Shown here: piece by piece, positions 52,858-61,363 of the stretch
Layout: each line of letters opens with the position of its first letter
Position numbering within the stretch: position 1 is the first letter of the stretch
From: Kribbella aluminosa
Lineage (GTDB): Bacteria > Actinomycetota > Actinomycetes > Propionibacteriales > Kribbellaceae
Assembly (NCBI RefSeq): GCF_017876295.1
Contig: NZ_JAGINT010000001.1
Location: forward strand, 310,001 to 374,000
Direction of reading: 5' to 3'
Length of the DNA: 64,000 bases
Position numbers and translations under genes: made by a program
Notes under the pieces: generated by a model
Told to the model about the DNA's origin: nothing
Database searches by the model: none
Seen by the model: the letters and a program-made list of their open reading frames with translations, nothing else

Positions 52858-54957
52858 ATGACCGCCTACGAGGAACGCGTGTACGCCGGGATTCTCGGCA
52901 AGCTGATCGGGGTGTACCTCGGCCGGCCGGTCGAGGGCTGGCCGTACGCCGACATCCAGGCTCGGTTCGGCCTGGTCGACCGGTTCGTGAACGGCGACCT
53001 CGGGCTGCCGCTGATCGTCGCGGACGACGACATCTCCGGAACGCTGGCCTTCGCCCGGGTCGTCGAGGACAACGGTTTCTTCGGGCCCGCGGATGCCGGT
53101 GAGACCTGGCTGAACTACATCGTCGAGGACCGCACGATCCTGTGGTGGGGCGGGTACGGACGCTCGACCGAACACACGGCGTACCTCAATCTCAAACGCG
53201 GCGTGCCCGCGCCGGACAGCGGTTCGATCGCGCGGAACGGCAGCACGCTCGCGGAGCAGATCGGTGCGCAGATCTTCTCGGACGCGTTCGCGCTGATGAC
53301 GCCGGGCGATCCGGAGCGGGCGGTGGCGCTGACCCGGGCGGCGGCGAGCGTCAGTCATGACGGCGTCGCGCTGGATGCGGCGGCATTCTTCGCGGCGATG
53401 CGCGCGTCGGCCTTCGAGCAGCAGGAGTTGGCGGTCCTGATCGAGCGATCGCTGCCGTTCGTCACGGATCGCCGGCTGGCCGAGCTGATCGTGGACGTGA
53501 CGTCGCACGTCTCGAAGGGGGACGACTGGCGATCGACCCGCGACTGGGTCGATCAGCACTACGGGTACGCGCGGTATCCGGGGCCGTGTCATTCGTTGTC
53601 GAACACGGCGATGGCGCTGGCGGCTCTTGTTGTCGGCGACAACGATTTCCGTCGGGTGGTCGCGATCGCGTCGTCGGTGGGATTCGACACCGACAGCAAC
53701 GCCGGTACGGTCGGTTGCATCACCGGGGTACGGCTCGGACTCGCGGCGTTCGACGACGCCGAGGAGCTGCGGTCCGCTGTCGCCGACCGCGCGCTCGTCG
53801 TCAGCGCCGACGGCGGCGAGTGCGTGACAGACGCCGTCCTCGAGACCCGCCGGATCATCCGCTCCGCGCACAAACTCGAGGCTGCGCCGGTCCCGGTTCG
53901 GCGGCCGCGGTTCGACTTCGACTTCCCGGGGGCGGTACAGGGGTTCGAACCCTGTCCGTACCTGGACGGCGGCGCGGTTCGGCATCATCGGTTCGAGGAC
54001 GGCTCGACGGCGCTGCTGATCGACGGCGGGTCCGCCTCCACGCCGGTCTTCCTCGATCCGCTCGACGCGGTGTCGAACTTCTCCACGCTCGCCAGCCCGA
54101 CGCTGTACCCCGGCAACACCGTCCGCGCGGTCGTCAGCGCACCCGACGGTGCCTCGGTCCGGCTGTATGCGATCTACGACGGGACGACAACGGCGGAAGG
54201 GCCGTGCATCGACGTCGGCGAGCGAACCGAGCTCGACTGGACAGTCCCGAGCGGCGGAAACCCTTTTCGGATCGGGCTTTCCGTTTCCGGAACGGCGTAC
54301 CTGCACTCGCTCGACTGGGACGGGGCTCCGGCGGAGTACTCGCAGTCCGGCATCCTGCTCTCCTCGATCTGGGACACCCAGCCGCGCGGCCTCGCGCCCT
54401 GGGTGAGCTCGGCGAAGAACTTCGAGGCGGACTTCGCGACAACGTTTTCCGTCTCGCACCCGGACCCGCTCGGCGTCGTCACGACCGGGACCCGCGACTG
54501 GGTCGACTACGAGATCTCCTCCCGGCTGACGTTCTCACTGAGTCGCTCCGCGGGAATCGTCGTCCGGGCCCGCGGGCACCGCAACTTCACCGCGGCCGTG
54601 TTCGACGGGCGCCTGCTCTCGATCGTCGAGCAGCACGGCGCCGAGCGGACCGTACTCGCGACGGCTCCGTTCGCCCTCCGCCGGGACGCGCCGTACGACG
54701 TGTCCGTCGAGTGCGCCGCGGCCGTCGTCACGGTCCGGGTCGACGGCATCTCGATGCTCTCGGCAACGACCCGGCGACTGGCCGGCGGCGGCGCCGGCTT
54801 CCTCGTCGACATCGGAACCATGAGCGCCGACGGATTCACCGTCCGCTCGCATCCCCGGGCCCAGACACTCGCTGAGCCCCGCGACCAGAAAGGCACCACC
54901 CGATATGGCACTCACCGGAAAATGGAACAGTATCTCGGTCAACACCAGACCGGCTGA
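52858..54957 (+). CDS. ADP-ribosylglycohydrolase (DraG/ARH)-family protein with C-terminal beta domains
   Basis: A 699-residue protein. The N-terminal half is an all-helical DraG/ARH fold with the metal sites: Asp56-Asp58 (VADDDISGTLAFARVVED) and Asp277, Asp279, Asn281 (GFDTDSNAGTVGCITGVRLG). These bind two Mg ions and a ribosyl substrate in the family. The C-terminal half is beta-rich: a sandwich near 350-480 and a concanavalin-like domain near 500-680 (DYEISSRLTFSLSRSAGIVVRARG). There is no export signal. The gene is locked between transporter and kinase genes. Cleavage of a ribosyl or glycosyl bond in an imported compound is more likely than protein de-ADP-ribosylation. Confidence 0.83.
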   Translation: MTAYEERVYAGILGKLIGVYLGRPVEGWPYADIQARFGLVDRFVNGDLGLPLIVADDDISGTLAFARVVEDNGFFGPADAGETWLNYIVEDRTILWWGGYGRSTEHTAYLNLKRGVPAPDSGSIARNGSTLAEQIGAQIFSDAFALMTPGDPERAVALTRAAASVSHDGVALDAAAFFAAMRASAFEQQELAVLIERSLPFVTDRRLAELIVDVTSHVSKGDDWRSTRDWVDQHYGYARYPGPCHSLSNTAMALAALVVGDNDFRRVVAIASSVGFDTDSNAGTVGCITGVRLGLAAFDDAEELRSAVADRALVVSADGGECVTDAVLETRRIIRSAHKLEAAPVPVRRPRFDFDFPGAVQGFEPCPYLDGGAVRHHRFEDGSTALLIDGGSASTPVFLDPLDAVSNFSTLASPTLYPGNTVRAVVSAPDGASVRLYAIYDGTTTAEGPCIDVGERTELDWTVPSGGNPFRIGLSVSGTAYLHSLDWDGAPAEYSQSGILLSSIWDTQPRGLAPWVSSAKNFEADFATTFSVSHPDPLGVVTTGTRDWVDYEISSRLTFSLSRSAGIVVRARGHRNFTAAVFDGRLLSIVEQHGAERTVLATAPFALRRDAPYDVSVECAAAVVTVRVDGISMLSATTRRLAGGGAGFLVDIGTMSADGFTVRSHPRAQTLAEPRDQKGTTRYGTHRKMEQYLGQHQTG

Positions 54958-55342
54958 GGGCTATGCGAGCCCGGTGCATTACGTTGACCTGACCAACGAA
55001 CTCCGGGAGGTCGCGCGCGGCACCGGCGGCGACGGCATCCTGCACACGTTCCTGCCGCACACCACCTGCACGCTGATCTTCAACTCCGGCGTGGACGGTA
55101 CGACGCTGCAGGACATCAGGCTGTTCATCGAGGAGCAGATCCCGGTCGACCGGCCGTTCGTCCACCTGCACGACGGTCCGCAGGACGCCGCGGCACATGT
55201 CCGCTGCGTCTTCGGTGTGCAGTCGCTGCAGTTGCCTGTCGTCAACGGTGAGCTAGGGATCGGCCACAGCCAGGGCGTGTACCTGCTCGAGCTCGACGGG
55301 CCGCGGGACCGCACGCTGCAGTACGCGGTACAGACGTTCTGA
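54905..55342 (+). CDS. YjbQ/UPF0047-family protein
   Basis: A 145-residue protein whose ATG lies 53 bp inside the end of the preceding gene. Family motifs are clear: LPHTTCTLIFNSGVDGTTLQDI, DGPQDAAAHVRCVFGVQSLQLPVVNGELGIGHSQGVYLLELDGPRDR. Some YjbQ proteins have weak thiamin phosphate synthase activity, but the true role is open. The conserved His residues suggest an enzyme. Its place in the island suggests a step on the imported compound. Confidence 0.88.
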   Translation: MALTGKWNSISVNTRPAEGYASPVHYVDLTNELREVARGTGGDGILHTFLPHTTCTLIFNSGVDGTTLQDIRLFIEEQIPVDRPFVHLHDGPQDAAAHVRCVFGVQSLQLPVVNGELGIGHSQGVYLLELDGPRDRTLQYAVQTF

Positions 55343-56217
55343 TGACCGTCGTCGGAGTCCGCGGTGGTCTGTCCGTCGATCATCTGGTGAACGCCGGACA
55401 GAGTGCCCGCTTCGACGAGCTCGGCGGACCCGGGCTCTTCGCGACCCTCGGCGCGCGCCTCGTCGCCGGGACCCGAGTGCGGCTGTACTCGCGGCTCCCG
55501 GACGACGAGCCGCGCTTCGCCAAGCTCTTCGACGAGCTCGGGATCGACACCTCCGGCTGCATCGGCGACCCGCAGGCGATGCGGCTGTGGATCCTGAACT
55601 CCCAGCAGGGCCGGCGAATCGTGGCAACCGCACCTGTCGGCTCTGTCGAGCTCGAAAGCGGTGAAACCGCCACACCTGAAGAGGAAACACCGGTTCCGCT
55701 CAGCGAGGAGATCGACGGGCTCCTCGACAGCTCACCGGTCGAACGGGCTCTGGTCGGCTCGGCCCGGATCGGTGTCGACCCGCACCAGCTGCGGTTGCAG
55801 GCGGAGGGAGCGGAATACGTCCGTCGAGTGACTCCGCCGGGCGGGCTCGTCCTGCCCAGCCGGGTGCAGCTGCGCCTGATCGACCCCGATCCGCTCGCCG
55901 CCGCCCGGACCCTGCACGAGCGTTTCGGATTCGACGTGATCGCGCGCCTCGACCGGGACGGCCTCGTCGCCATCTCCGGCGACGGCGAGTGGGCCGTCCG
56001 CGATCCCGACGTACAGGTTGTCGAAACCACCGGAGCCGGTGATTCCTCGGCCGGCGCGATCCTCGCGGCCTGGGCCGCCGGTGCGGACCTTCCCACCGCG
56101 GCGGCGTACGGCGCCGCCGTGGCCCGGCTCGTGCTCTCGGACTGGGGTCACGCCGGCCTGCTGACCGACCCGCTGACCGAACCTTTCCCGACCATCACCA
56201 TCACCAGGAAGCAGTAA
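55342..56217 (+). CDS. PfkB-family sugar kinase (FrlD/ribokinase-like)
   Basis: A 291-residue kinase with a normal second signature, VVETTGAGDSSAGAILAAWAAG, including the catalytic Asp. The N-terminus, GVRGGLSVDHLV, has the usual start of the family. Its ATG shares one base with the YjbQ stop. Being next to a double-SIS protein and a HutC-type GntR gene, it looks like the kinase of frl-type (fructosamine) operons, which phosphorylates C6 before deglycation. Ribokinase-like action on ribose is the alternative. Confidence 0.87.
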   Translation: MTVVGVRGGLSVDHLVNAGQSARFDELGGPGLFATLGARLVAGTRVRLYSRLPDDEPRFAKLFDELGIDTSGCIGDPQAMRLWILNSQQGRRIVATAPVGSVELESGETATPEEETPVPLSEEIDGLLDSSPVERALVGSARIGVDPHQLRLQAEGAEYVRRVTPPGGLVLPSRVQLRLIDPDPLAAARTLHERFGFDVIARLDRDGLVAISGDGEWAVRDPDVQVVETTGAGDSSAGAILAAWAAGADLPTAAAYGAAVARLVLSDWGHAGLLTDPLTEPFPTITITRKQ

Positions 56218-56219
56218 CC

Positions 56220-57182
56220 GTGACTTCTCCCGAACAGCTTTCCGTCGTCGCGTCGGCCCTGCGCGCCGTCCGCGACGTGCAGCCGGGTATTCCGGCCCCA
56301 CCCGATGGCGCCGTCTTCGTCGGGTCCGGCGACTCGCTCTCGTCCGCGCTGCTGGCAACGGCGTACGGCCATCGCGCCCTGTCGTCCGGGGATCTGACTT
56401 GGACCGGACGGCTGCCGTACGGCACCAGCACCGTCGTGGGCATTTCGCATTCCGGCACGTCCGGTGCAACGGTCCGCGCACTCCGGTTGGCCGCCGAGGA
56501 GGGCAAGCGGACGATCGCGATCACCTCCAACCCCGACTCCCCGCTGGCGGCGGCCGCGGCCGAGACGCAGCTCGTTCCTTCGCTGGGGATCGAGGAAGTC
56601 GTTCCGTGCGCGGGTCATCTGATGCTCGGCCTCGGCGTCGCCGCGGTGGCGGGCGAGGATGTGGCCGGCGCCGCGAGTGACGTCGCCCGACTGCTCGAGG
56701 CACAGGCGCCCGAGCTGAACCGAGCCGTCCGGGCGTTGCCGGCCGAGGCGCCGCAGGGCATCTCGGTGCTGACGCTGCCGGACCTGCGCGGCGCGGGTGA
56801 CTTCTGGATGCTCAAGCTCATCGAGGCCGTCGGGCTGACCGTCCGGACGGTGCCGTTGGAGGAGAGCGGCCATGTCGACTACTTCGTCGGCCCGCAGCCG
56901 CACCTCATACTCCAGTTGATCGGCGCCGTCGGCCGGGCCCGGTTCGACCGGCTGGCCGTCGCCTTGGAGAGTACGGGGCAGACCGTGCAGCAGATCGCGT
57001 TCGAGACACCCGGCACCTGGTCGAGCCGTACGGCGCTCGTGCTGGAGCTGGCGGGTGCCGCCGCGGGTGCGGTCTTCGCCGACCAAGCGGCAGCCAAGTG
57101 GGGGCGCCCGCCCTTCCGCGGCGGTGCGGTGAACATGGACGCCCGGCACATCAAGCTCGACGAGGAGCCGATCACGACCTGA
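56220..57182 (+). CDS. Double-SIS-domain sugar isomerase/deglycase (FrlB/GlmS-C-like)
   Basis: A 320-residue protein from a GTG start. The first SIS domain has FVGSGDSLSSALLA and VVGISHSGTSGATVRALRLAAEEGKRTIAITSNPDSPLAAAA, typical phosphosugar binding with the Ser-x-Ser-Gly-Thr loop. The second spans about residues 180-300 (VRTVPLEESGHVDYFVGPQPHLILQLIG). This two-domain layout is that of GlmS-type isomerases and FrlB deglycases. It probably acts on the phosphosugar made by the upstream kinase. Confidence 0.83.
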   Translation: MTSPEQLSVVASALRAVRDVQPGIPAPPDGAVFVGSGDSLSSALLATAYGHRALSSGDLTWTGRLPYGTSTVVGISHSGTSGATVRALRLAAEEGKRTIAITSNPDSPLAAAAAETQLVPSLGIEEVVPCAGHLMLGLGVAAVAGEDVAGAASDVARLLEAQAPELNRAVRALPAEAPQGISVLTLPDLRGAGDFWMLKLIEAVGLTVRTVPLEESGHVDYFVGPQPHLILQLIGAVGRARFDRLAVALESTGQTVQQIAFETPGTWSSRTALVLELAGAAAGAVFADQAAAKWGRPPFRGGAVNMDARHIKLDEEPITT

Positions 57183-57210
57183 CCGGCAGCAACGGTCGAT
57201 AGGTACTGAT

Positions 57211-57226
57211 GTTATGATCATATTAT
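57211..57226. promoter_or_regulatory. Candidate GntR operator upstream of its gene
   Basis: GTTATGATCATATTAT with a perfect TATGATCATA core (57213-57222) lies 58 bp before the GntR ATG. Its CATAAC/GTTATG half matches the motif found at 47854-47865 and 49687-49698. Autoregulation is inferred. Confidence 0.5.
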
Positions 57227-57238
57227 CCATGCATCACA

Positions 57239-57264
57239 TCAGGGCGTCATCTCAGGGCGTCGTC
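57239..57264. repeat. Tandem 13-bp repeat before the GntR gene
   Basis: TCAGGGCGTCATC and TCAGGGCGTCGTC stand head to tail with one mismatch, followed by a third partial TCAGGG that runs into the Shine-Dalgarno sequence. It may be a regulator site in the leader or a chance duplication. Confidence 0.6.
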
Positions 57265-57283
57265 TCAGGGGGAAGTGGGCCGT

Positions 57284-58075
57284 ATGACCGTCGAGGACAC
57301 CCGTCATCCGCTGGCGGTGAAGGTCACCCAGGTGGACCGGCGATCACCGATGCCGGCCTGGGCGCAGGTCGAGCGTGACCTCCGCTCGGTCCTGGACCAG
57401 GGCGTCGAGGCCGGACTCCAGCTCCCGACCGAGAAGGACCTCGCGGCGATGTACGGCGTCAGCCGGATCACCGTCCGGCAGGCGCTGGCCGCGCTCTCGG
57501 ACCGTGGGTACGTCGAACGCCGGCAGGGGATGGGTACGTTCGTCGCCGACCGGCCGCGGCTGGTCCAGCACGACATCGGCCTGATGACGCCGTGGCGGGA
57601 CCGGTTCCGCGCGGCCGGCGAGGACGCGGCGTCCGTGCACCTCGCCGACGCCGCGCCCGAGGAGGAACCGTACGACCTCGTGCGTGAGCTGACCCCGGCC
57701 GAGCGCAGCGGGACCCGGCTCCACCTCAAACGGCTGCACCTCGTCAACGGCCGTCCGATCGGGATCACCGACTCGTGGCTGGCCGGGCGGGCCGCCGAGA
57801 CGATGCAGGGCCGGGAGCTGGTCGAGGCATCCCTCTCGAAGACGTTGCAGCACGAGGCGATCGCCGCCGATCAGGTGGAGCACCTTCTCGAGGTGCGGTC
57901 GGTCAACGCGGCCGAGACGGTCCTGCTCGACACCGGGATCGACTCCCAGGTGTTCGTCGACTGGTCGATCGGCCGGTCCGGGGGCGAACTCGTCGAAACC
58001 TCCAGAACCGTCTGGCTCGGCTCGCGGGTGCGCTTCCACTACTCCACAGACCTCGAGGGACTCCACCGCCCCTGA
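57284..58075 (+). CDS. GntR-family regulator, HutC/UTRA subfamily
   Basis: A 263-residue regulator starting at the ATG 57284, which has GGGGGAAG eight bases upstream; the in-frame GTG at 57275 is too close to that site. The HTH reads LQLPTEKDLAAMYGVSRITVRQALAALSDRGYVERRQGMGTFVA. The UTRA ligand domain follows, ending ETSRTVWLGSRVRFHY. HutC-type proteins bind sugar phosphates, nucleosides or amino acids; FrlR of fructosamine operons is one. It is the likely controller of the island from 45.9 to 57.2 kb. Confidence 0.92.
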   Translation: MTVEDTRHPLAVKVTQVDRRSPMPAWAQVERDLRSVLDQGVEAGLQLPTEKDLAAMYGVSRITVRQALAALSDRGYVERRQGMGTFVADRPRLVQHDIGLMTPWRDRFRAAGEDAASVHLADAAPEEEPYDLVRELTPAERSGTRLHLKRLHLVNGRPIGITDSWLAGRAAETMQGRELVEASLSKTLQHEAIAADQVEHLLEVRSVNAAETVLLDTGIDSQVFVDWSIGRSGGELVETSRTVWLGSRVRFHYSTDLEGLHRP

Positions 58076-58150
58076 GACCGGGCGCAACTTCCGGTCCGGT
58101 CGGTGCATCGAGCTGTACGAGAACATCCCCGCGAAGAGGCGGCCAGACAA

Positions 58151-59095
58151 ATGAACCGTTCGTATTTCACAGCCTGTGCGGCCGCCCTGGGGATGGCGGC
58201 GACAGCACTCGCGCCGGCTCCGGCGAGTGCCGCGACGACCAGCCCGGCGAGTTCGACGGCCTGCGTGGTGACGCCCGGCGCCGTCAGCGCAGCCGGCGAC
58301 GTGCAGCGGACCATGGTCGTCGCGGGTACGCCGCCGACCGTCCAGGACATCGGTGGCCCGGACGCGGGGATCTTCCCGCCCGGCCAGGTCCGGATCGCCG
58401 GCTCGACCGTGATCACTCCGGACGTGCCCGCGCCTTATACCGGGTACGTCTCCGGCTATCAGGTCCTCGATGGCTCGATGTACAACACCGGCTACTACTT
58501 CGGCGCCGACGGGAATGTCGACCGCAGCACGTTGCACCGGTCGCTCGTCGGCGGTGGCTGGGGAGCCTTCACGTTCTTCGACGTGACCAGGTTCTACCCG
58601 GCGACGCAGTACGGCGGCGAGTACCGCCACCAGTACGCGCTGCGCTCGGACGGGACGCTGTTCCGCTGGCAGAACAACGGGCGCCCCGACTGGGCGAACA
58701 AGCAGTCCGCGCCCGGGTTCGCCGCGGTCAAGTCGATGGCGCTGATCAGTCAGACCCGCACGTACGAGACCTTCCTCGCCAACACCCGCAGCGGGGCGCT
58801 CTACACCATCCGCCTGCCGCTCAGTTCGCCGCTGAAGCCGGTGGTGAGGCTGGTTCGTAGCTCGACCTGGCAGAAGTTCGACACGCTCCTGGCGCGCAAG
58901 TGCGGTCAGTACGGCGTCGTCCTGCTCGCGATCGACAAGGACACCGGCCAGGGCTTCCTGTACGCCGTCGGTCACGCCAACGGGACATCGACGGTGATCC
59001 AGGGTCTGGGGCAAGTCAAGTCCACCTTCAAGGACCCGGTGTACTACCGGAGCTCGATCATCCCGGGCTCCGAGCCGCAGCCGTTCGGAGAGTGA
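58151..59095 (+). CDS. Secreted protein of unknown function
   Basis: A 314-residue protein starting MNRSYFTACAAALGM, with a Sec signal peptide ending near PASAATT (about residue 28). The mature part is beta-rich and aromatic (GYVSGYQVLDGSMYNTGYYFGADG; GGYRHQYALRSDGTLFRWQNNGRPDW), which hints at a beta-propeller or lectin-like fold. Repeats such as YALRSDGTLFRW and FLANTRSGALYTIRLP support a propeller. No enzyme motif is seen. It stands between the GntR and TetR genes and is probably a separate unit. Confidence 0.75.
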   Translation: MNRSYFTACAAALGMAATALAPAPASAATTSPASSTACVVTPGAVSAAGDVQRTMVVAGTPPTVQDIGGPDAGIFPPGQVRIAGSTVITPDVPAPYTGYVSGYQVLDGSMYNTGYYFGADGNVDRSTLHRSLVGGGWGAFTFFDVTRFYPATQYGGEYRHQYALRSDGTLFRWQNNGRPDWANKQSAPGFAAVKSMALISQTRTYETFLANTRSGALYTIRLPLSSPLKPVVRLVRSSTWQKFDTLLARKCGQYGVVLLAIDKDTGQGFLYAVGHANGTSTVIQGLGQVKSTFKDPVYYRSSIIPGSEPQPFGE

Positions 59096-59099
59096 CTGA

Positions 59100-59147
59100 T
59101 TGCACTCAATGCAAGATTGCCGGATTAATAGTTTGCAGTGAGTGCAA
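59100..59147. promoter_or_regulatory. Pair of TetR operators TTGCA-N5-TGCAA
   Basis: TTGCACTCAATGCAA (59100-59114) and TTGCAGTGAGTGCAA (59133-59147) are two inverted repeats of the same form, 33 bp apart. The second ends 21 bp before the TetR start. Three helical turns between centres would put bound dimers on the same DNA face. Autorepression of the TetR-MFS operon is inferred. Confidence 0.75.
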
Positions 59148-59168
59148 GATTCTGCCTAGCCTGTTCAG

Positions 59169-59789
59169 GTGGGGGCAGAGGGTGGGTTGCGGGAGCGCAA
59201 GAAGCTGCAGACGCGGGCGGCGCTGGCCGATGCCGCGCTGCGGCTGGCGTTGGAGAAGGGGCCGGAGCACGTCACGGTCGAGGAGATCGCCGAGGCGGCC
59301 GACGTGTCGGTGCGGACCTTCTTCAACTACTTCCCGCACAAGGAGCACGCGATCCTCGGGCGGAACCCGGAGCACCTCGACCGGGCGCTCGAGCGGATGC
59401 GGACCGCCCCCGCCGACGAGTCGCCGCTGACCACGATGTGGTTCATCGTCCACGACGTACTGCGGGAGCTCGAGAGCGACGGGCAGCTGTCGCGGCGCGG
59501 CGAGCTGATCATGCGTACTCCGACCCTGCTGTACCAGCTGATGCTGTCGAGCATCGACGACGAGCGGCAGCTGACCGCTGCGCTCACCGAGCGGATGGGT
59601 GCACCGGCCGGGTCGGTCCTGCCCGGGCTGATCGTCAGTACGGCAGGCGCCGCCTGCCGGGTGGTGATGGAGCTGCACAAGTCCGCTCCGGACCGCCCGG
59701 TCACCGAACTGCTCGACGAAGCGTTCCATCTACTTGCCCAGGGCATCGACGCGGCCTTCGGCACGGACAACCAGAAAGGCACCTCATGA
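59169..59789 (+). CDS. TetR-family transcriptional regulator of efflux operon
   Basis: A 206-residue regulator from a GTG. The HTH includes TVEEIAEAADVSVRTFFNYFPHKEHAILG. The C-terminal domain is helical. Its stop overlaps the ATG of the DHA2 transporter gene (ATGA), so the two form a repressor-pump operon. Two matching palindromes upstream are its likely binding sites. Confidence 0.92.
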   Translation: MGAEGGLRERKKLQTRAALADAALRLALEKGPEHVTVEEIAEAADVSVRTFFNYFPHKEHAILGRNPEHLDRALERMRTAPADESPLTTMWFIVHDVLRELESDGQLSRRGELIMRTPTLLYQLMLSSIDDERQLTAALTERMGAPAGSVLPGLIVSTAGAACRVVMELHKSAPDRPVTELLDEAFHLLAQGIDAAFGTDNQKGTS

Positions 59790-61363
59790 CGACGACCTCG
59801 TCACCCACTCCGGAGCCCGTGGGTGAGGTCAGTAGTTCTGCAACAGCCACGCTCACGCCACGTCAGACCATCCAGGCCATGTCCGGCCTGATGATGGGCC
59901 TGTTCGTGGCGATCCTGGCCGGCACCGTGGTGTCGACCGCGCTGCCGCGGATCATCCACGACCTCGGGGCGAGCCAGTCCTCGTACACCTGGGTCGTCAC
60001 GCTCGAGCTGCTGACCATGACGGCCACCGTGCCGTTGTGGGGCAAGCTCGCCGACCTCTACAACAACAAGCTGCTGATCCAGCTGTCGCTGAGCTTCTTC
60101 GTGGTCGGCTCGCTGGTCGCCGGCTTCGCGCCGAACATCGAGGTACTGCTCGGCAGCCGGGTGCTCCAGGGTCTCGGCGGCGGCGGTCTGACCGCGCTGG
60201 TGCAGATCGTGATGGCCGCGATCATCCCGCCGCGGGAGCTCGGCCGGTACTCCGGTGTCTTCGGCGCGATCTTCGCGTCGGCGACCGTCGGCGGACCGTT
60301 GCTCGGTGGCTTCCTGGTCGACTCGCCGCTCGGCTGGCGGGCCTGCTTCCTGGTCGGCGTACCGTTCGTGATCGCGGCGATGATCCTGCTGCAGCGCACG
60401 CTGAACCTGCCCACGGTCAGACGCGAGGTGAAGATCGACTGGTGGGGCGCGGTCCTGATCATGGGCGGCGTCAGCACGCTGCTGGTCTGGTCGTCGTTCG
60501 CCGGCAACAAGTTCGACTGGGTGTCCGGCTGGAGCTTCGCGCTGGTCGGGGCCGCGCTGGTCGTGCTGCTGGCCGCGGTCCTGGTCGAGCGCCGGCACCC
60601 GGAGCCGATCATCCCGATGGACCTGTTCCGGAACCGCACGGTGACGCTGGCCATCGTCGCCAGCGCGCTGGTCGGCATCGCGATGTTCGCCGGCTCGGTG
60701 TTCCTCGCGCAGTACTTCCAGATCGCGCAGGGGTACTCGCCGACCAAGGCCGGCCTGATGAGCCTGCCGATGATCCTCGGCATGATGACCGCGTCCACGA
60801 TCGCCGGTGCGCTGATCACGAAGTACGGCCGCTGGAAGATCTACCTGGTCATCGGCAGTGTGCTGCTGCCGATCGGTCTCGGGCTGTTCGGCACGATCGA
60901 CGCGCACACGTCGAAGTACATGCTGTGGGGCTTCATGCTGGTGCTCGGCGTCGGCATCGGCCTCGTGATGCAGAACCTGGTGCTCGCGGCGCAGAACGAC
61001 GTACCGGCCCGGGAACTGGGCGCGGCGACGTCCGCCGTCAGCTTCTTCCGGAGCATGGGCGGCACCATCGGCGTCAGCGTCCTCGGCGCGATCCTGGCGA
61101 ACAAGGTCACCCAGACCCTGAACCCCGGCGGCGCGTCGTCCGGCGGCGGAAGCGCCGTACCGAACATCAAGGACCTCCCCGAGCAGGTCCGCACGGTCGT
61201 CGAGAACGCCTACGGCAACGCGACCGCCGACCTGTTCATGATGTCGGTCCCGTTCGCCGTCCTGGCCCTGATCGCCGTCCTCTTCATCAAGGAAAAGGCC
61301 CTCCTCACCACCTCGGGCGCCGAGCGCCGCGCGGCCGAACAGGATGACATCCTGGATGCATGA
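59786..61363 (+). CDS. DHA2-family (EmrB/QacA-type) multidrug MFS transporter
   Basis: A 525-residue, 14-helix transporter. Key parts are [50 protein letters not shown] (helix 1 to motif A, overlapping), [56 protein letters not shown] (motif C). These give proton-driven drug efflux. The family has 14 helices, consistent with the length. It is controlled by the coupled TetR gene. Confidence 0.94.
   Translation: MTTTSSPTPEPVGEVSSSATATLTPRQTIQAMSGLMMGLFVAILAGTVVSTALPRIIHDLGASQSSYTWVVTLELLTMTATVPLWGKLADLYNNKLLIQLSLSFFVVGSLVAGFAPNIEVLLGSRVLQGLGGGGLTALVQIVMAAIIPPRELGRYSGVFGAIFASATVGGPLLGGFLVDSPLGWRACFLVGVPFVIAAMILLQRTLNLPTVRREVKIDWWGAVLIMGGVSTLLVWSSFAGNKFDWVSGWSFALVGAALVVLLAAVLVERRHPEPIIPMDLFRNRTVTLAIVASALVGIAMFAGSVFLAQYFQIAQGYSPTKAGLMSLPMILGMMTASTIAGALITKYGRWKIYLVIGSVLLPIGLGLFGTIDAHTSKYMLWGFMLVLGVGIGLVMQNLVLAAQNDVPARELGAATSAVSFFRSMGGTIGVSVLGAILANKVTQTLNPGGASSGGGSAVPNIKDLPEQVRTVVENAYGNATADLFMMSVPFAVLALIAVLFIKEKALLTTSGAERRAAEQDDILDA

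Noticed and set aside
53941..53970. GGTTCGAACCC string resembling a tRNA T-arm, which might mark a tRNA gene or attachment site
   Set aside because: No acceptor, D or anticodon stems surround it, and it lies inside the ADP-ribosylglycohydrolase-like gene without disturbing the frame.
54905..54957. Possible frameshift at the end of the ADP-ribosylglycohydrolase-like gene because it overlaps the next gene by 53 bp
   Set aside because: The beta domain appears complete before the overlap and short 3' overlaps are common in this window, so a longer natural tail is the simpler explanation.
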